A DNA stretch of 64,000 bases from JAIBJN01 sp963748205 (GTDB lineage: Bacteria > Actinomycetota > Thermoleophilia > Gaiellales > Gaiellaceae): positions 1 through 64,000 of the forward strand of contig CAVVIB010000011.1 in the NCBI GenBank assembly GCA_963748205.1, in the 5' to 3' direction. The notes under the pieces were generated by a model, which worked only from the letters and a program-made list of their open reading frames with translations, searched no databases and was not told the DNA's origin. Below, piece by piece: positions 1-10,541 of this stretch; the stretch's first letter is position 1; each line of letters starts with the position of its first letter. The translations under genes were made by a program, and so were the position numbers.

Positions 1-855
<855 letters not shown>

Positions 856-932
856 GAAGAACACCGTGTTTGCCACTATGGAGTTTTCAAGGTGCACGCG
901 GGCGATCCCGCAGAGAAGAGCCGGCTGGCGCC

Positions 933-966
933 GGTCTCTCAAAACTCAACAGCGTAAAACGTCGAG
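933..966 (-). other. 16S processing stem, 3' arm (in 16S-23S spacer)
   Basis: This spacer segment is almost exactly complementary in the RNA to the leader segment at 2744-2776, over about 33 positions with a few mismatches. The two arms flank 16S, so they would pair into the long helix that RNase III cuts to release pre-16S. The whole spacer (about 856-1071) holds no tRNA-Ile or tRNA-Ala gene. Role is from known rRNA processing; pairing is read from the sequence. Confidence 0.75.
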
Positions 967-1071
967 GTCGACGTAAGTTCTAGGCGAGCCCGGGCACCGG
1001 ACGAATCGGCTCGAGAGCCGAGACATCGACAGGCCGGGCGCCTGCGGGAGTTGGAGCTCCCGCGTTCCCTA

Positions 1072-2617
<1,546 letters not shown>

Positions 2618-2743
2618 GAAGACCTTTCGCAGTCAGCCCGAAGGCTGGCTGCTAACAGGTTCAGTTGAGCTTGAGCTCAAAGTCCCCTCTACGAGAGAGG
2701 AGACGGGTTCATTTAGACCCCTCACGCCGAAGCGCGAGAGGGT

Positions 2744-2776
2744 CTCGACGTTCACGCTGTTGAGTTTTCAAAGACC
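2744..2776 (-). promoter_or_regulatory. rRNA leader: boxA-like element and 5' arm of the 16S processing stem
   Basis: Read on the minus strand this begins GGTCTTTGAAAACTCAACAG. The GGTCTTTGAAAAC part resembles the boxA antitermination signal of rRNA leaders, which recruits Nus factors. The same segment pairs with 933-966 beyond the 3' end of 16S, giving the RNase III processing helix. It lies about 130 nt upstream of mature 16S. Confidence 0.65.
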
Positions 2777-2798
2777 GGGCGCCGCAGGTCTGGCACGA

Positions 2799-2828
2799 AA
2801 AAGGCCCCCAACTCACACGGGAGGCCCC
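2799..2828 (-). terminator. Hairpin with U-tract in the rRNA leader
   Basis: On the minus strand GGCCTCCC and GGGGGCC pair around a 9-nt loop and are followed by five T. It looks like an intrinsic terminator. It lies between the rRNA promoter (2926-2953) and the boxA element (2744-2776), so it could end read-through from tyrS or act as an early checkpoint on rRNA transcription. Confidence 0.55.
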
Positions 2829-2925
2829 TGGAGGAAGTGATACTTGGTCGTATCAGGCTTCGGCCGTGGGGCTTCTCCGTTGTCGTCGTTTACCGGTTTC
2901 GCGCAGCCGTACACGCGGCCGAGGA

Positions 2926-2953
2926 ATGATAGCAACGACCAGAGGGGTGTCAA
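2926..2953 (-). promoter_or_regulatory. rRNA operon promoter
   Basis: Minus strand: a perfect -35 TTGACA (2948-2953), a 16-bp spacer and -10 TATCAT (2926-2931). Transcription would start near 2918, giving a leader of about 300 nt before 16S. The -35 box lies only 10 bp beyond the tyrS stop codon. It is the best sigma-70-type promoter seen in the window. Confidence 0.8.
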
Positions 2954-2962
2954 GCGCCTCTC

Positions 2963-4129
2963 TCAGACGGCGCGAAGCCGCACAAATTGACGCTTTCCGA
3001 CCTGCAGGAGAGCGTCGTCCAGCGAGGCGCGCGGCACGTCCAGGTCGGAGGCCGGCGAGCCGTTCAACTTCACGCCTCCCTGCGCGATCATCCGGCGCGC
3101 GTCGCTCGTCGAGAGGCCGAACACCTCGCGGATGACGGCGGGCAGGTGCACCGGGTCGCCCGGCGGCAGCTCGGCCTCCGGGACCTCGTCCGGCGCGCGC
3201 CCCTCCCGCACCACGCGCGTGAAGTGGGCCTCGGCCTCCCGCGCGGCCTCCTCCCCGTGCGAGCGCCGCACGACGAAGCGCGCCAGCTCGAGCTTGGCCT
3301 CCAGCGGGTCGACCGTGGCGGGATCGACGTCGGACTCCATCACCAGCCGGTAGTACTCGGGCAGGAGCTCGTCCGAGATCCGCATCGTCTTGCCGAACTG
3401 CTCCTCGGGCGGATCGGTGAGCCCGATGTAGTTGCCGAGCGACGCGCTCATCTTGCGCCCGTCCGGGCCGAGCAGGAGCGGCGTCGTCAGCGCGACCTGG
3501 GGCTCGAGGCCGTAGGCCTGCATCACCTCGCGCCCGGCGAGCAGGTTGTAGAGCTGGTCCGTGCCCCCGAGCTCCACGTCGGCCTCGATCGCGACCGAGT
3601 CGTACGCCTGCATGAACGGGTAGAGGAGCTCGGAGACCGAGATCGCCGTGCCCGCGGCGTAGCGCTTGGCGAAGTCGTCCCGCTCGAGCAGCCGCGCGAC
3701 CGTGATCGTCCGCGTGAGCCGCACGACCTCCGCGAAGTCGAGCTTCGCGAGCCACTCGCCGTTCATCCGCACCTCGAGCTTCCCGGGGCTCGTGTCGACG
3801 ATCTGCGCCGCCTGCTCCAGGTACGTCCTGGCGTTGGCGTCGATCTCCTCGTCGGAGAGGATCGGGCGCTCGGTCGACCGCCCGGACGGATCGCCGATCC
3901 GCGTCGTGTAGTCGCCGACGATGAGGACGCCGACGTGGCCGGCTCGCTGGAACGCCGCCATCCGCTGGAGCGGGATGGCGTGCCCGACGTGGACGTGTGG
4001 CGCCGTGACGTCGATGCCGAGCTTCACCCGCAGCGGACGGCCGAGGTCGAGCTTCCGCTCGAGCTCCCCAGCGGGGAGCACGTCGACGGCGTTGCGCGTG
4101 AGATTGGCAAGGAGATCGGGGGCGGCCAT
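2963..4129 (-). CDS. tyrS: Tyrosyl-tRNA synthetase
   Basis: Class I aminoacyl-tRNA synthetase of 388 residues that charges tRNA-Tyr in the cytoplasm. The Rossmann domain has the HIGH-type motif HVGH at residues 47-50 and the flexible-loop motif KMSAS at 226-230, as in the KMSKS-bearing TyrZ branch rather than KFGKT enzymes. The last 60 residues form an S4-like RNA-binding domain (from about LSTSDARRMIAQGGVKLNG). Length is normal. A TATGAT box at 4141-4146 sits 11 nt before the ATG, so the 5' leader should be only a few bases. The rRNA operon promoter begins just after its stop codon. Confidence 0.95.
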   Translation of the reverse strand: MAAPDLLANLTRNAVDVLPAGELERKLDLGRPLRVKLGIDVTAPHVHVGHAIPLQRMAAFQRAGHVGVLIVGDYTTRIGDPSGRSTERPILSDEEIDANARTYLEQAAQIVDTSPGKLEVRMNGEWLAKLDFAEVVRLTRTITVARLLERDDFAKRYAAGTAISVSELLYPFMQAYDSVAIEADVELGGTDQLYNLLAGREVMQAYGLEPQVALTTPLLLGPDGRKMSASLGNYIGLTDPPEEQFGKTMRISDELLPEYYRLVMESDVDPATVDPLEAKLELARFVVRRSHGEEAAREAEAHFTRVVREGRAPDEVPEAELPPGDPVHLPAVIREVFGLSTSDARRMIAQGGVKLNGSPASDLDVPRASLDDALLQVGKRQFVRLRAV

Positions 4130-4151
4130 GACCGCCCCCGATCATAAGAGG

Positions 4152-4877
4152 CTAGAACGGATAGGGAGCGAGGCTCCACGCCGCGGTCGCGTACCAGACG
4201 CCGAAGGCGAGGCTCGCCGTCCCGAGCACCGGCGCGACGCCGGCGAAGGCGCCCGCGACCGGCCGCGTGACGAGCGCGCGCCCGAAGCCGCCGGAGAGCA
4301 GCGTCATCGAGACCGCCGTGAAGACGGCCAGGAGCGCGAGCGACGCGACGGAGAGCGTGGTCGACTCGATCGAGGCGACGAGCAGGATCCCGACGCCGGC
4401 GCTCCCGCCCATGCCGTGGACGAGACCGATCCCGAACGCGCCGAGCCGGCCCCTCGCATGGCGGTGGCTGTGGCCGACGTGGACGTGCGAGTGGTCGACG
4501 TCGCCGTGGGTGTGCACGTGCTCGTGGAAGGCGCCGCGCCGCCAGCGGATGAGCAGGCGGACGGCGAGGTACACGATCACGACGGCGATCGCGGTCTCCG
4601 CTGCCTGCTGTGCCCGCTCCGGCAGGTAGCTGTCGAGGAGCAGGATCGGGAGCCCGAACGCGAAGAGCGTCAGGCCGTGCCCCAGCCCCCAGGCGAGGCC
4701 GAGCTCGCCCGCGCGGCGGGTCGCACGATCGCGTCCGTTCGCGACGAGCGTCGAGACGGCTGCGAGGTGGTCGGGGTCGGTGGCGTGCCTGAGGCCGAGC
4801 AGCACCGCGACGGCCAGCACGATCCAGATGGAGCCTCCGTCTGCGAAGGCGGCGAGTCTGTCGTCGAGTCCGAACAT
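4152..4877 (-). CDS. Nickel/cobalt-type membrane transporter (NiCoT/HupE-like)
   Basis: Integral membrane protein of 241 residues with about six hydrophobic segments. Near the N-terminus it carries LRHATDPDHL, matching the HxxxxDH metal motif of nickel/cobalt permeases. A cytoplasmic-type loop at about residues 118-142 is very rich in His and Asp (HVHTHGDVDHSHVHVGHSH), fitting metal handling. The start ATG overlaps the stop of the upstream transporter gene by one base (TGATG), so the two are translationally coupled. It is the last gene of the DUF4331-TPR-transporter operon. Substrate could be Ni, Co or another divalent metal; direction of transport cannot be read from sequence. Confidence 0.8.
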   Translation of the reverse strand: MFGLDDRLAAFADGGSIWIVLAVAVLLGLRHATDPDHLAAVSTLVANGRDRATRRAGELGLAWGLGHGLTLFAFGLPILLLDSYLPERAQQAAETAIAVVIVYLAVRLLIRWRRGAFHEHVHTHGDVDHSHVHVGHSHRHARGRLGAFGIGLVHGMGGSAGVGILLVASIESTTLSVASLALLAVFTAVSMTLLSGGFGRALVTRPVAGAFAGVAPVLGTASLAFGVWYATAAWSLAPYPF

Positions 4878-6216
4878 CAGAGAACCTCCGGGAGAGCGTT
4901 GACGGTGATCCCGATCCCGACCGCGAGAATCACCACAGCGCTCACGGCGGGAAGGCTACGTACGAGCCGCCCGTTCAGGGACAGCCGCGCGAACGCGCGA
5001 CGGGCCAGGACGGCGACGAGGCCGACGGCGGTGACGGTCGCGGCGAGACCGACGCTGAACGCGAGGATCAGCGCGAGGCCGAGGCCGACACGGTGGAGCG
5101 CGATCGCTCCGAGGAGCACGACCAGGGCCGACGGGCACGGGAGGAGGCCGGCGGCGACGCCGACGCCCAGGAGCCCGCCGCGGCCGTAGCCGTGGTCGTG
5201 GTCGTGATGGTGGTGGTGGTGATGCTCGTGCCCGTGGGCGTGGGCGCGCGCGTGGCGCAGGCGTCCGGCCAGCACGGCGAGCCCGACCCCGACCACGAGG
5301 AGTCCCGAGGCGACGGTCAGCCACGGATAGAGCTGCTCCGGGACGATGAACCGGGAGAGCAGGAGCGTGACGAGGCCGAGCGCGAAGACGCCGGCCGTGT
5401 GCGTGGCCGTGACGATCAGCCCGAGGTAGACCGCGTGGCGCGGCGTGCCGCGGGTGCCGACGAGGTAGCCGGCAACGATCGCCTTGCCGTGGCCCGGGGT
5501 GAGCGCGTGCGCGGCGCCCCAGAACATGGCCACGAGCAAGGAGAGGAGCACGACGCCGACGCCGAGGTCCTCCTGGGAGACGAGGGACTCGAACCTCCCC
5601 ACCTCCCGCGCGGAGCCCGACGGGGCAGCGAGCGAGGGGGCAGGCCCGGCCGACGGCCCGGCCTCGTACTCGACCCGGGCCTCGCGCACGTCGAGCGGCG
5701 AGCTGAGGAGGTCGGACGGGTACGCCCGCAGCCGGTCGCTCGCGCTCTCGGCCGGGGCCGTGGACGAGGCGATTCGCGCACCCTCCTCCGCCTTGACGAC
5801 GATCTCCCGCCAGCCGAGCCGGCCGTCGAAGGTCCCATCGCGGAAGACGAGCGACGAGCCCGGGCCGGCGTCTGCGGCGAAGACCGCGTCGAAGCGCAGC
5901 GTCTCCAGTCCTCCGGCACCGTCGCTCGCGGTCACCTCGTGCTCGAGGGGCGTCAGCGCGACACGGCGTCCCGTCGATCTCGAGGACGAGGTCGTCGGCG
6001 ACCCGGCGTGCGAAGCCCGGGCGAGCGCACGGCGTCGCCCTCCTGGAAGGTCGGGATCTCCGCCAGGTCGAGCGCGTACGTCACGTAGACGCGGTCGCCG
6101 GAGAGGAGGACCTCCGCGTAGTGGTTGACGGTGAAGTTGCCGAGCGGGTGCGCCCCGCCGGACGCCGGCCAGGCCAGCGCGACGAGCGCGATCGCGACGA
6201 GCAGGAGGCGCTTCAC
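4877..6216 (-). CDS. NicO/RcnA-like nickel-cobalt transporter with N-terminal secreted-type domain (two frameshifts)
   Basis: About 446 residues once repaired. It starts with GTG at 6216, overlapping the TPR gene stop (GTGA), and has a signal peptide followed by AHPLGNFTVNHYAEV, typical of the HPLGNF domain fused to NicO permeases. The C-terminal 250 residues are a polytopic permease with ALTPGHGKAIVAGYLVGTRG and a loop HGHEHHHHHHHDHDHGYG. Frame changes near 6020 and near 5970 (each one extra base, or two missing) break the frame; the peptide across them still reads as a continuous domain (FARRVADDLVLEIDGT). Probably efflux or uptake of Ni/Co. Errors in the sequence are likelier than real decay. 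Confidence 0.75.
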
Positions 6217-7529
6217 GAGACCGCCTCCTCCGCGACCGGCGCCCAGCGGGGCGAGAAGTACGGGTTGATCGCGAGCGCGCGTGCGAACGCGGCCCGGGCC
6301 GCGGCGGGCCGGCCGAGGCACCGCTCGATCATCCCGCGGTGGAAGTGCTTGAGGGCGTCGCGCGTCCCGAGACGGAGCGCGAGCTTCGAGTGCGCCAGAG
6401 CCTCCTCGCAGCGGCCGCTCCGGAAGAGCGCCCACGCGAGGACGTCCTCGGCCTCGATGCTCCTCCGCTCGGCGTAGGCCTCGCGCGCGCGTGCGAGAGC
6501 GTCGGCGAGGCGCACGCCCCTGTCGAGGTCGACGAGGGCCGTCTCGAGCTCCGTGCGCGAGCCGTTGCTCTCGAGGAGCCGCTGCATCACGTCGAGGAGC
6601 TCGTAGGCCTGGCGGGCCTCGTCGGCGCGTCCGGCGGCGGCGAGCGTCTCGCCGAGCCGGCCCGCGTACTCGGGGAGCGGGACGGCGTCGATCGCCGTGC
6701 GGTAGAGCGCGACCGCCTCGTCCGTCCGCCCGCGCGCGGCAGCGACCCGGGCGAGCCCGGCCTGTGCGCGGTGGTAGTCCGGAAAGCGGGCGAGCGCCTC
6801 GTCGTACGCGCGCTCGGCGAGGCGCAGCCGCCCGCTGTTGAACCTGAGGTTGCCGAGCTCGACCAGGGCCCAGGCCCCGCTCTCCCCGGCCGCCGGGGCC
6901 GAGCGGCCCGCGAGCGCCATGGCAGCTGCGGCCGAGTCCGTCCTCCCCGTGAGCTCGCGCGCGTACGCGACACGCGCGTAGGAAGGAAGCCCGGGCTTCA
7001 TGGCCGCCATGCGGTCGAAGACCTGGAACGCCTCGCGGTAGCGGCCGAGCTCGACGAGCGAGTCGCCGAGGACGCCGAGCGCCTCGGCGGAGTACGGGTT
7101 CAGCTCGAGGGCCTGCTCGGCGAGCCCGCGCGACTCCTCGAACCGGTGCCGCGTCGCCGCGAGGGTCGCGAGGCCGGTGAGGGCCAGGTCGTTGTCCGGC
7201 ACGAGCTCGCGCGAGCGGTCGAGGGCCTCCTGCGACCGCGGGTAGAAGGACGGGTCGCCGGTCTCGCGCGCCCGCTGCTGGTAGGCGAGGCCGAGGAGGA
7301 CGAGCCCTTCCGCGTCCTCAGGCGCCGCCTCGACGCGCTGCTCGAGGCGCGCGATCGTCGCGGCGGTGTCGCCGGCCGAGAAGCCCTGGAGCAGGAGCTG
7401 GGCCGTGTCGCCGGTGCGGGCCGTCGACGTGTCCGAGGCGTCGGACCCACCGGCGAGCGCGCCGCCGAAGAGCACGGCCGTCGCGGCGATCCCTGCCGCC
7501 AGTCCTGCGATGAGAAGTCGTCTGTTCAT
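6213..7529 (-). CDS. Membrane-anchored or secreted tetratricopeptide-repeat protein
   Basis: 438 residues starting MNRRLLIAGLAAGIAATAVL, an N-terminal signal or anchor segment, then at least six TPR-like helix pairs (for example AEGLVLLGLAYQQRARETGD, NPYSAEALGVLGDSLVELGR, PDYHRAQAGLARVAAARGRT). TPR arrays mediate protein-protein contacts. It lies between the DUF4331 gene (66-bp gap) and the NicO permease gene (4-nt overlap), so it probably serves as the extracytoplasmic scaffold of that operon. The reading frame happens to be continuous with the misframed DUF4331 gene upstream; the start at 7529 was chosen because the signal segment begins there. Confidence 0.8.
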   Translation of the reverse strand: MNRRLLIAGLAAGIAATAVLFGGALAGGSDASDTSTARTGDTAQLLLQGFSAGDTAATIARLEQRVEAAPEDAEGLVLLGLAYQQRARETGDPSFYPRSQEALDRSRELVPDNDLALTGLATLAATRHRFEESRGLAEQALELNPYSAEALGVLGDSLVELGRYREAFQVFDRMAAMKPGLPSYARVAYARELTGRTDSAAAAMALAGRSAPAAGESGAWALVELGNLRFNSGRLRLAERAYDEALARFPDYHRAQAGLARVAAARGRTDEAVALYRTAIDAVPLPEYAGRLGETLAAAGRADEARQAYELLDVMQRLLESNGSRTELETALVDLDRGVRLADALARAREAYAERRSIEAEDVLAWALFRSGRCEEALAHSKLALRLGTRDALKHFHRGMIERCLGRPAAARAAFARALAINPYFSPRWAPVAEEAVS

Positions 7530-7594
7530 ATGAAGGCTCCGAGAGGGATGAGGGACCCGCCGCCGCACAGCGGGCCCCTCCGCTGCTCCCTCGT

Positions 7595-9068
7595 CTACGG
7601 GCCGCCCACCAGCGAGTGGTGAACGTGCTCGTAGCCCTGGTGGGGCTCCGGGATGTACGGGAACCCGACGTGGAACGGCCGGTCGTTGGCGTCCACGCCG
7701 TCGCCCAGCTGGTTGTTGGGCGACCGGTTGGCGTTTCCGGCGCACTGGCCGAGGCCCTCGATGAGCGGCGCGACCGCAGGGCCGTAGCCGCACGTGAGGG
7801 CACGGAGCTCGATGTCCGTGACGTCGTCCTCGAGCCGCCGCCCGTTCGGGAACCCGGCGAAGTCGCCCGCGAGGACGCCGAAGCCGGCTCCCCTGTCCGA
7901 CCGGAGCGGTCGGGGCGATGCCGGTGTTCAGCCGGATCAGGTCGGCCTTGGTCGGCCCGGTGAAGTTCAGGCCGGGCACGCCCGTGAGGAGGATCGCCTG
8001 GATGTCGCCGCGGCCCATCTCCGGCGCGTTGTCGAGCACCGGGTAGAGCCCGTTGGCGAGCTTGGTGACCTCGGGGCTCAGATAGTGCGAGGAGAAGCTC
8101 GCGTCATCCGAGGGATCCGAGGCGTTCCAGCGGTCCTTCTTCCCGAGCGGGATGACGACCTCGTTGATCAGCGGGTTGGCGAGCCGGGAGACCTGTACCC
8201 AGTCGCCCTGGTCGCGGCGCCGGCCGTTCGCGTCGATGATCTGGACGCGCTGGCGGCTGGCGGTCGCGTAGACGCCGACCACAGCCTCACGGTCGTCCGC
8301 GTCGTGCAGCTTCCCGTCGCGGGTGAGCTGCTTGATCGGGACCTGAAGCACGATTGCGTGCGTGTTGAAGCCGCCCACGCCGTCGACCCCGTCCTCCGCG
8401 TCGAGCGGAATCACGTGAGCGGGGTTGAACGGGCGCAGTCCGGCGAGGTCGAACACCGAGCCGAGATCGACGAAGAACGGGTCGTCGCTCTGGCCCGCGA
8501 ACGCCTTGATGCCGCCGGGCAGCTGCTGAACCGCGGCCTGCATGAGCGAGCCGTAGTTCGGGGTCGAGCGCGGTCCGATGTTGACCGGCGTCGTCGGCAG
8601 GTTCCTGCCGAGGACGGTCGACTTGTTCTTCTGCACCCGGGTGACCGTGTAGTACTGCGGCCGGTTCCAGTCCGGGTCGGAGAGCGTGTTGATCGGGCCG
8701 GTGTTGTAGAGGAACGTGTTGCCGTTCCGGGTCTCCGTCCGGAAGTCGAACTGGTAGGTCACGTCCTCCCGTCCGTCTCCCGTCGAGTCGACCTTGAGCT
8801 CGTAGAGCACGTCGTCGCCGAACGCGTTGAAGTTCGGCCCGCCGGCGGGCTCCTCGAGCGGGATGTAGTTGGCGACGATCGTGACCGTGTCGGGCCGGTC
8901 CGGGCTCACGAACGCGTACACGTCCGTGTTGTCCGCAACCGGGTCCTCGCTGATCGTCGGAGCCTCACGATGGCTCGATGCCGGTGCATCGTCCGGGCCG
9001 GAGCCGCGCACGAGCACGGCCGCAAGCGCGGCTATCGCCAGCACCCCGATGAGCGCGATGCGTCTCAT
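7595..9068 (-). CDS. DUF4331 family secreted protein (one frameshift)
   Basis: About 491 residues. It begins MRRIALIGVLAIAALAAVLV (signal peptide) after a good ribosome site GGAGGAGAGG, then SSHREAPTISEDPVADNTDVY, the hallmark start of DUF4331. The body runs to LNTGIAP; one extra base near 7885 shifts the frame, and the correct frame then gives FGVLAGDFAGFPNGRRLEDD through HVHHSLVGGP and stop at 7595, the expected family ending. Function of DUF4331 is unknown; it is exported. First gene of the operon with the TPR protein and both metal transporters, and divergent from the ECF sigma gene, which may control it. Confidence 0.82.
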
Positions 9069-9119
9069 TTCCTCTCCTCCGTGGGGGGTTGAACGCGGCC
9101 TATTCGGAGGAGCCGGCCG

Positions 9120-9147
9120 ATCGGTTCGGATCGATTCCCGAACCGAT
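9120..9147. promoter_or_regulatory. Inverted repeat between the DUF4331 operon and the ECF sigma gene
   Basis: ATCGGTTCGG and CCGAACCGAT form a perfect 10-bp inverted repeat separated by 8 bp, midway between the divergent starts at 9068 and 9221. There is no T-run, so it is more like a protein-binding operator than a terminator. It could coordinate both transcripts. Confidence 0.5.
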
Positions 9148-9220
9148 TTCACGCGCGCTGCGAATGCGGGTCATGGCTGCCGTGTTAGCGTTGCGATCCC
9201 CTCGCAAGGGACGGGGATTC

Positions 9221-9814
9221 ATGGCTCGAGGGCTCGCTCACCTTTCGGACGAGGCGCTGGTCGCGCTCGTCGCACGCGCCGACGAGGACGCGCTGGCCGA
9301 GCTGTACGACCGCTTCAACCGGGTCGCCTACGGGCTCGCTCTGCGGATCGTGCGCGACCCTTCGCTGGCCGAGGACGCTGTGCAGGATGCGTTCCTGGCG
9401 GTCTGGCGCTCGGCCGCGCGGTTCGTCGCCGAACGCGCCAAGGCGAGCACCTGGATCCTCACGCTCGTCCACCGGCGGGCGGTCGACCTCGTGCGCCGCG
9501 AGCAGCCCCGGCGCGCCGAGCCCCTCGACTCCGCGCCGCAGCAGGCCGGCGACGACACGGAGGAGGAGGCCTGGCGACGCCTGCGCCGCATGCGCGTCCA
9601 GGAGGCGCTGAAGCGGCTCCCGGACAAGCAGCGCGAGGCAATCGAGCTCGCGTACTACGGAGGCTTCACCCAATCGGAGCTCGCCGACCGCCTCGGCGAG
9701 CCTTTGGGCACCATTAAGAGCCGGATGTTCTCCGGCCTGGCCAACCTTCGCGACCTGCTCGCGGAGGGCGACATCGAGAGTGAGCAATGGAACGAACCGA
9801 AATCCACGACCTGA
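9221..9814 (+). CDS. ECF-type RNA polymerase sigma factor
   Basis: 197 residues from ATG 9221, which follows AAGGGACGGGG. Region 2 lies at about residues 20-90 (LAELYDRFNRVAYGLALRIV, AEDAVQDAFLAVWRSA) and region 4 at about 125-180 (RLPDKQREAIELAYYGGFTQ, GTIKSRMFSGLANLR). It directs RNA polymerase to a small regulon, typically in response to an envelope signal. It overlaps the anti-sigma gene by 28 nt. A longer frame to 9089 exists but starts inside the operator region. The likely targets are its own pair and the divergent DUF4331 operon (inference). Confidence 0.92.
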   Translation: MARGLAHLSDEALVALVARADEDALAELYDRFNRVAYGLALRIVRDPSLAEDAVQDAFLAVWRSAARFVAERAKASTWILTLVHRRAVDLVRREQPRRAEPLDSAPQQAGDDTEEEAWRRLRRMRVQEALKRLPDKQREAIELAYYGGFTQSELADRLGEPLGTIKSRMFSGLANLRDLLAEGDIESEQWNEPKSTT

Positions 9815-10500
9815 GCGCTGCCTACGCCCTCGACGCCCTCGGCCCCGAGGAGCTCGCCGAGTTCGAGGAGCACCTCGCGCACTGCCCCGAGTGCCGCGAG
9901 CACGTCGCCGCGTTCCAGGAGACGGTCTCGGAGCTCGCCTACGACGTCGACGCTCCGGCGCCCTCCCCCGCGCTGCGCAACCGCGTGCTCGCCGACGCGC
10001 GTCGCGAGCAGCCGAAGGTCGTCGCGATGCCGCGCCGGCGCTGGGCCTTCCCCGTCGCCGCGACGGCTGCCTTCGCCGCGGGCTGCGTGGCGCTCGGCCT
10101 CGCGTTCTGGGCCTCGGATCTCGCGAACCAGCTCGACAACCAGCAGACCCAGAACCATCGCCTGGACGAGCTCGTGGTCGCACTCACCGACCCGAACGCC
10201 GAGCGCATCCCGCTCGAGGGCGCCGACGGCATCCTCGTCGTGGATGACGAGTCCTCCGAGGGCTGGGTGCTCGTCAACGGCCTCGACGAGGCGCCGAACG
10301 GAAAGACGTATGAGGCGTGGGTGATCGAGGGCGACGAGGCCGTCGCCGCGGGACTCTTCTCCGGCGGGGACGGCCGCACCGTCGTGCCCCTGAGCGTGCC
10401 CGTCCCCGAGGGAGCGATCGTCGCCGTGACGGTCGAGCAGGCCGGCGGCGTCGAGCAGTCCACGCAGGACCCGATCTTCGTCAGCGAACAGACGGTGTAG
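9787..10500 (+). CDS. Anti-sigma factor with zinc-finger N-terminus and RskA-like C-terminus
   Basis: 237 residues. The N-terminal anti-sigma domain shows H29-x3-C33-x2-C36 (HLAHCPEC), the ZAS zinc motif that holds the sigma factor. One membrane segment lies at about residues 80-105 (WAFPVAATAAFAAGCVALGL). The outside part ends in an RskA-type beta domain (TYEAWVIEGDEAVAAGLF, VTVEQAGGVEQSTQDP). Overlap with the upstream sigma gene implies coupled translation and 1:1 stoichiometry. Release would require regulated proteolysis or redox change; no protease gene is adjacent. Confidence 0.9.
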   Translation: MERTEIHDLSAAYALDALGPEELAEFEEHLAHCPECREHVAAFQETVSELAYDVDAPAPSPALRNRVLADARREQPKVVAMPRRRWAFPVAATAAFAAGCVALGLAFWASDLANQLDNQQTQNHRLDELVVALTDPNAERIPLEGADGILVVDDESSEGWVLVNGLDEAPNGKTYEAWVIEGDEAVAAGLFSGGDGRTVVPLSVPVPEGAIVAVTVEQAGGVEQSTQDPIFVSEQTV

Positions 10501-10541
10501 CGGGCCGGGCCCGTCTGGGCCGTCGCTAGACTCCCACCTTC

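Noticed and set aside
2987..4147. Long frame antisense to tyrS and similar long antisense frames elsewhere (e.g. opposite gatA, fusA2, ALDH)
   Set aside because: Mirror frames caused by high GC at third codon positions; composition is Arg/Ala-rich and matches no family.
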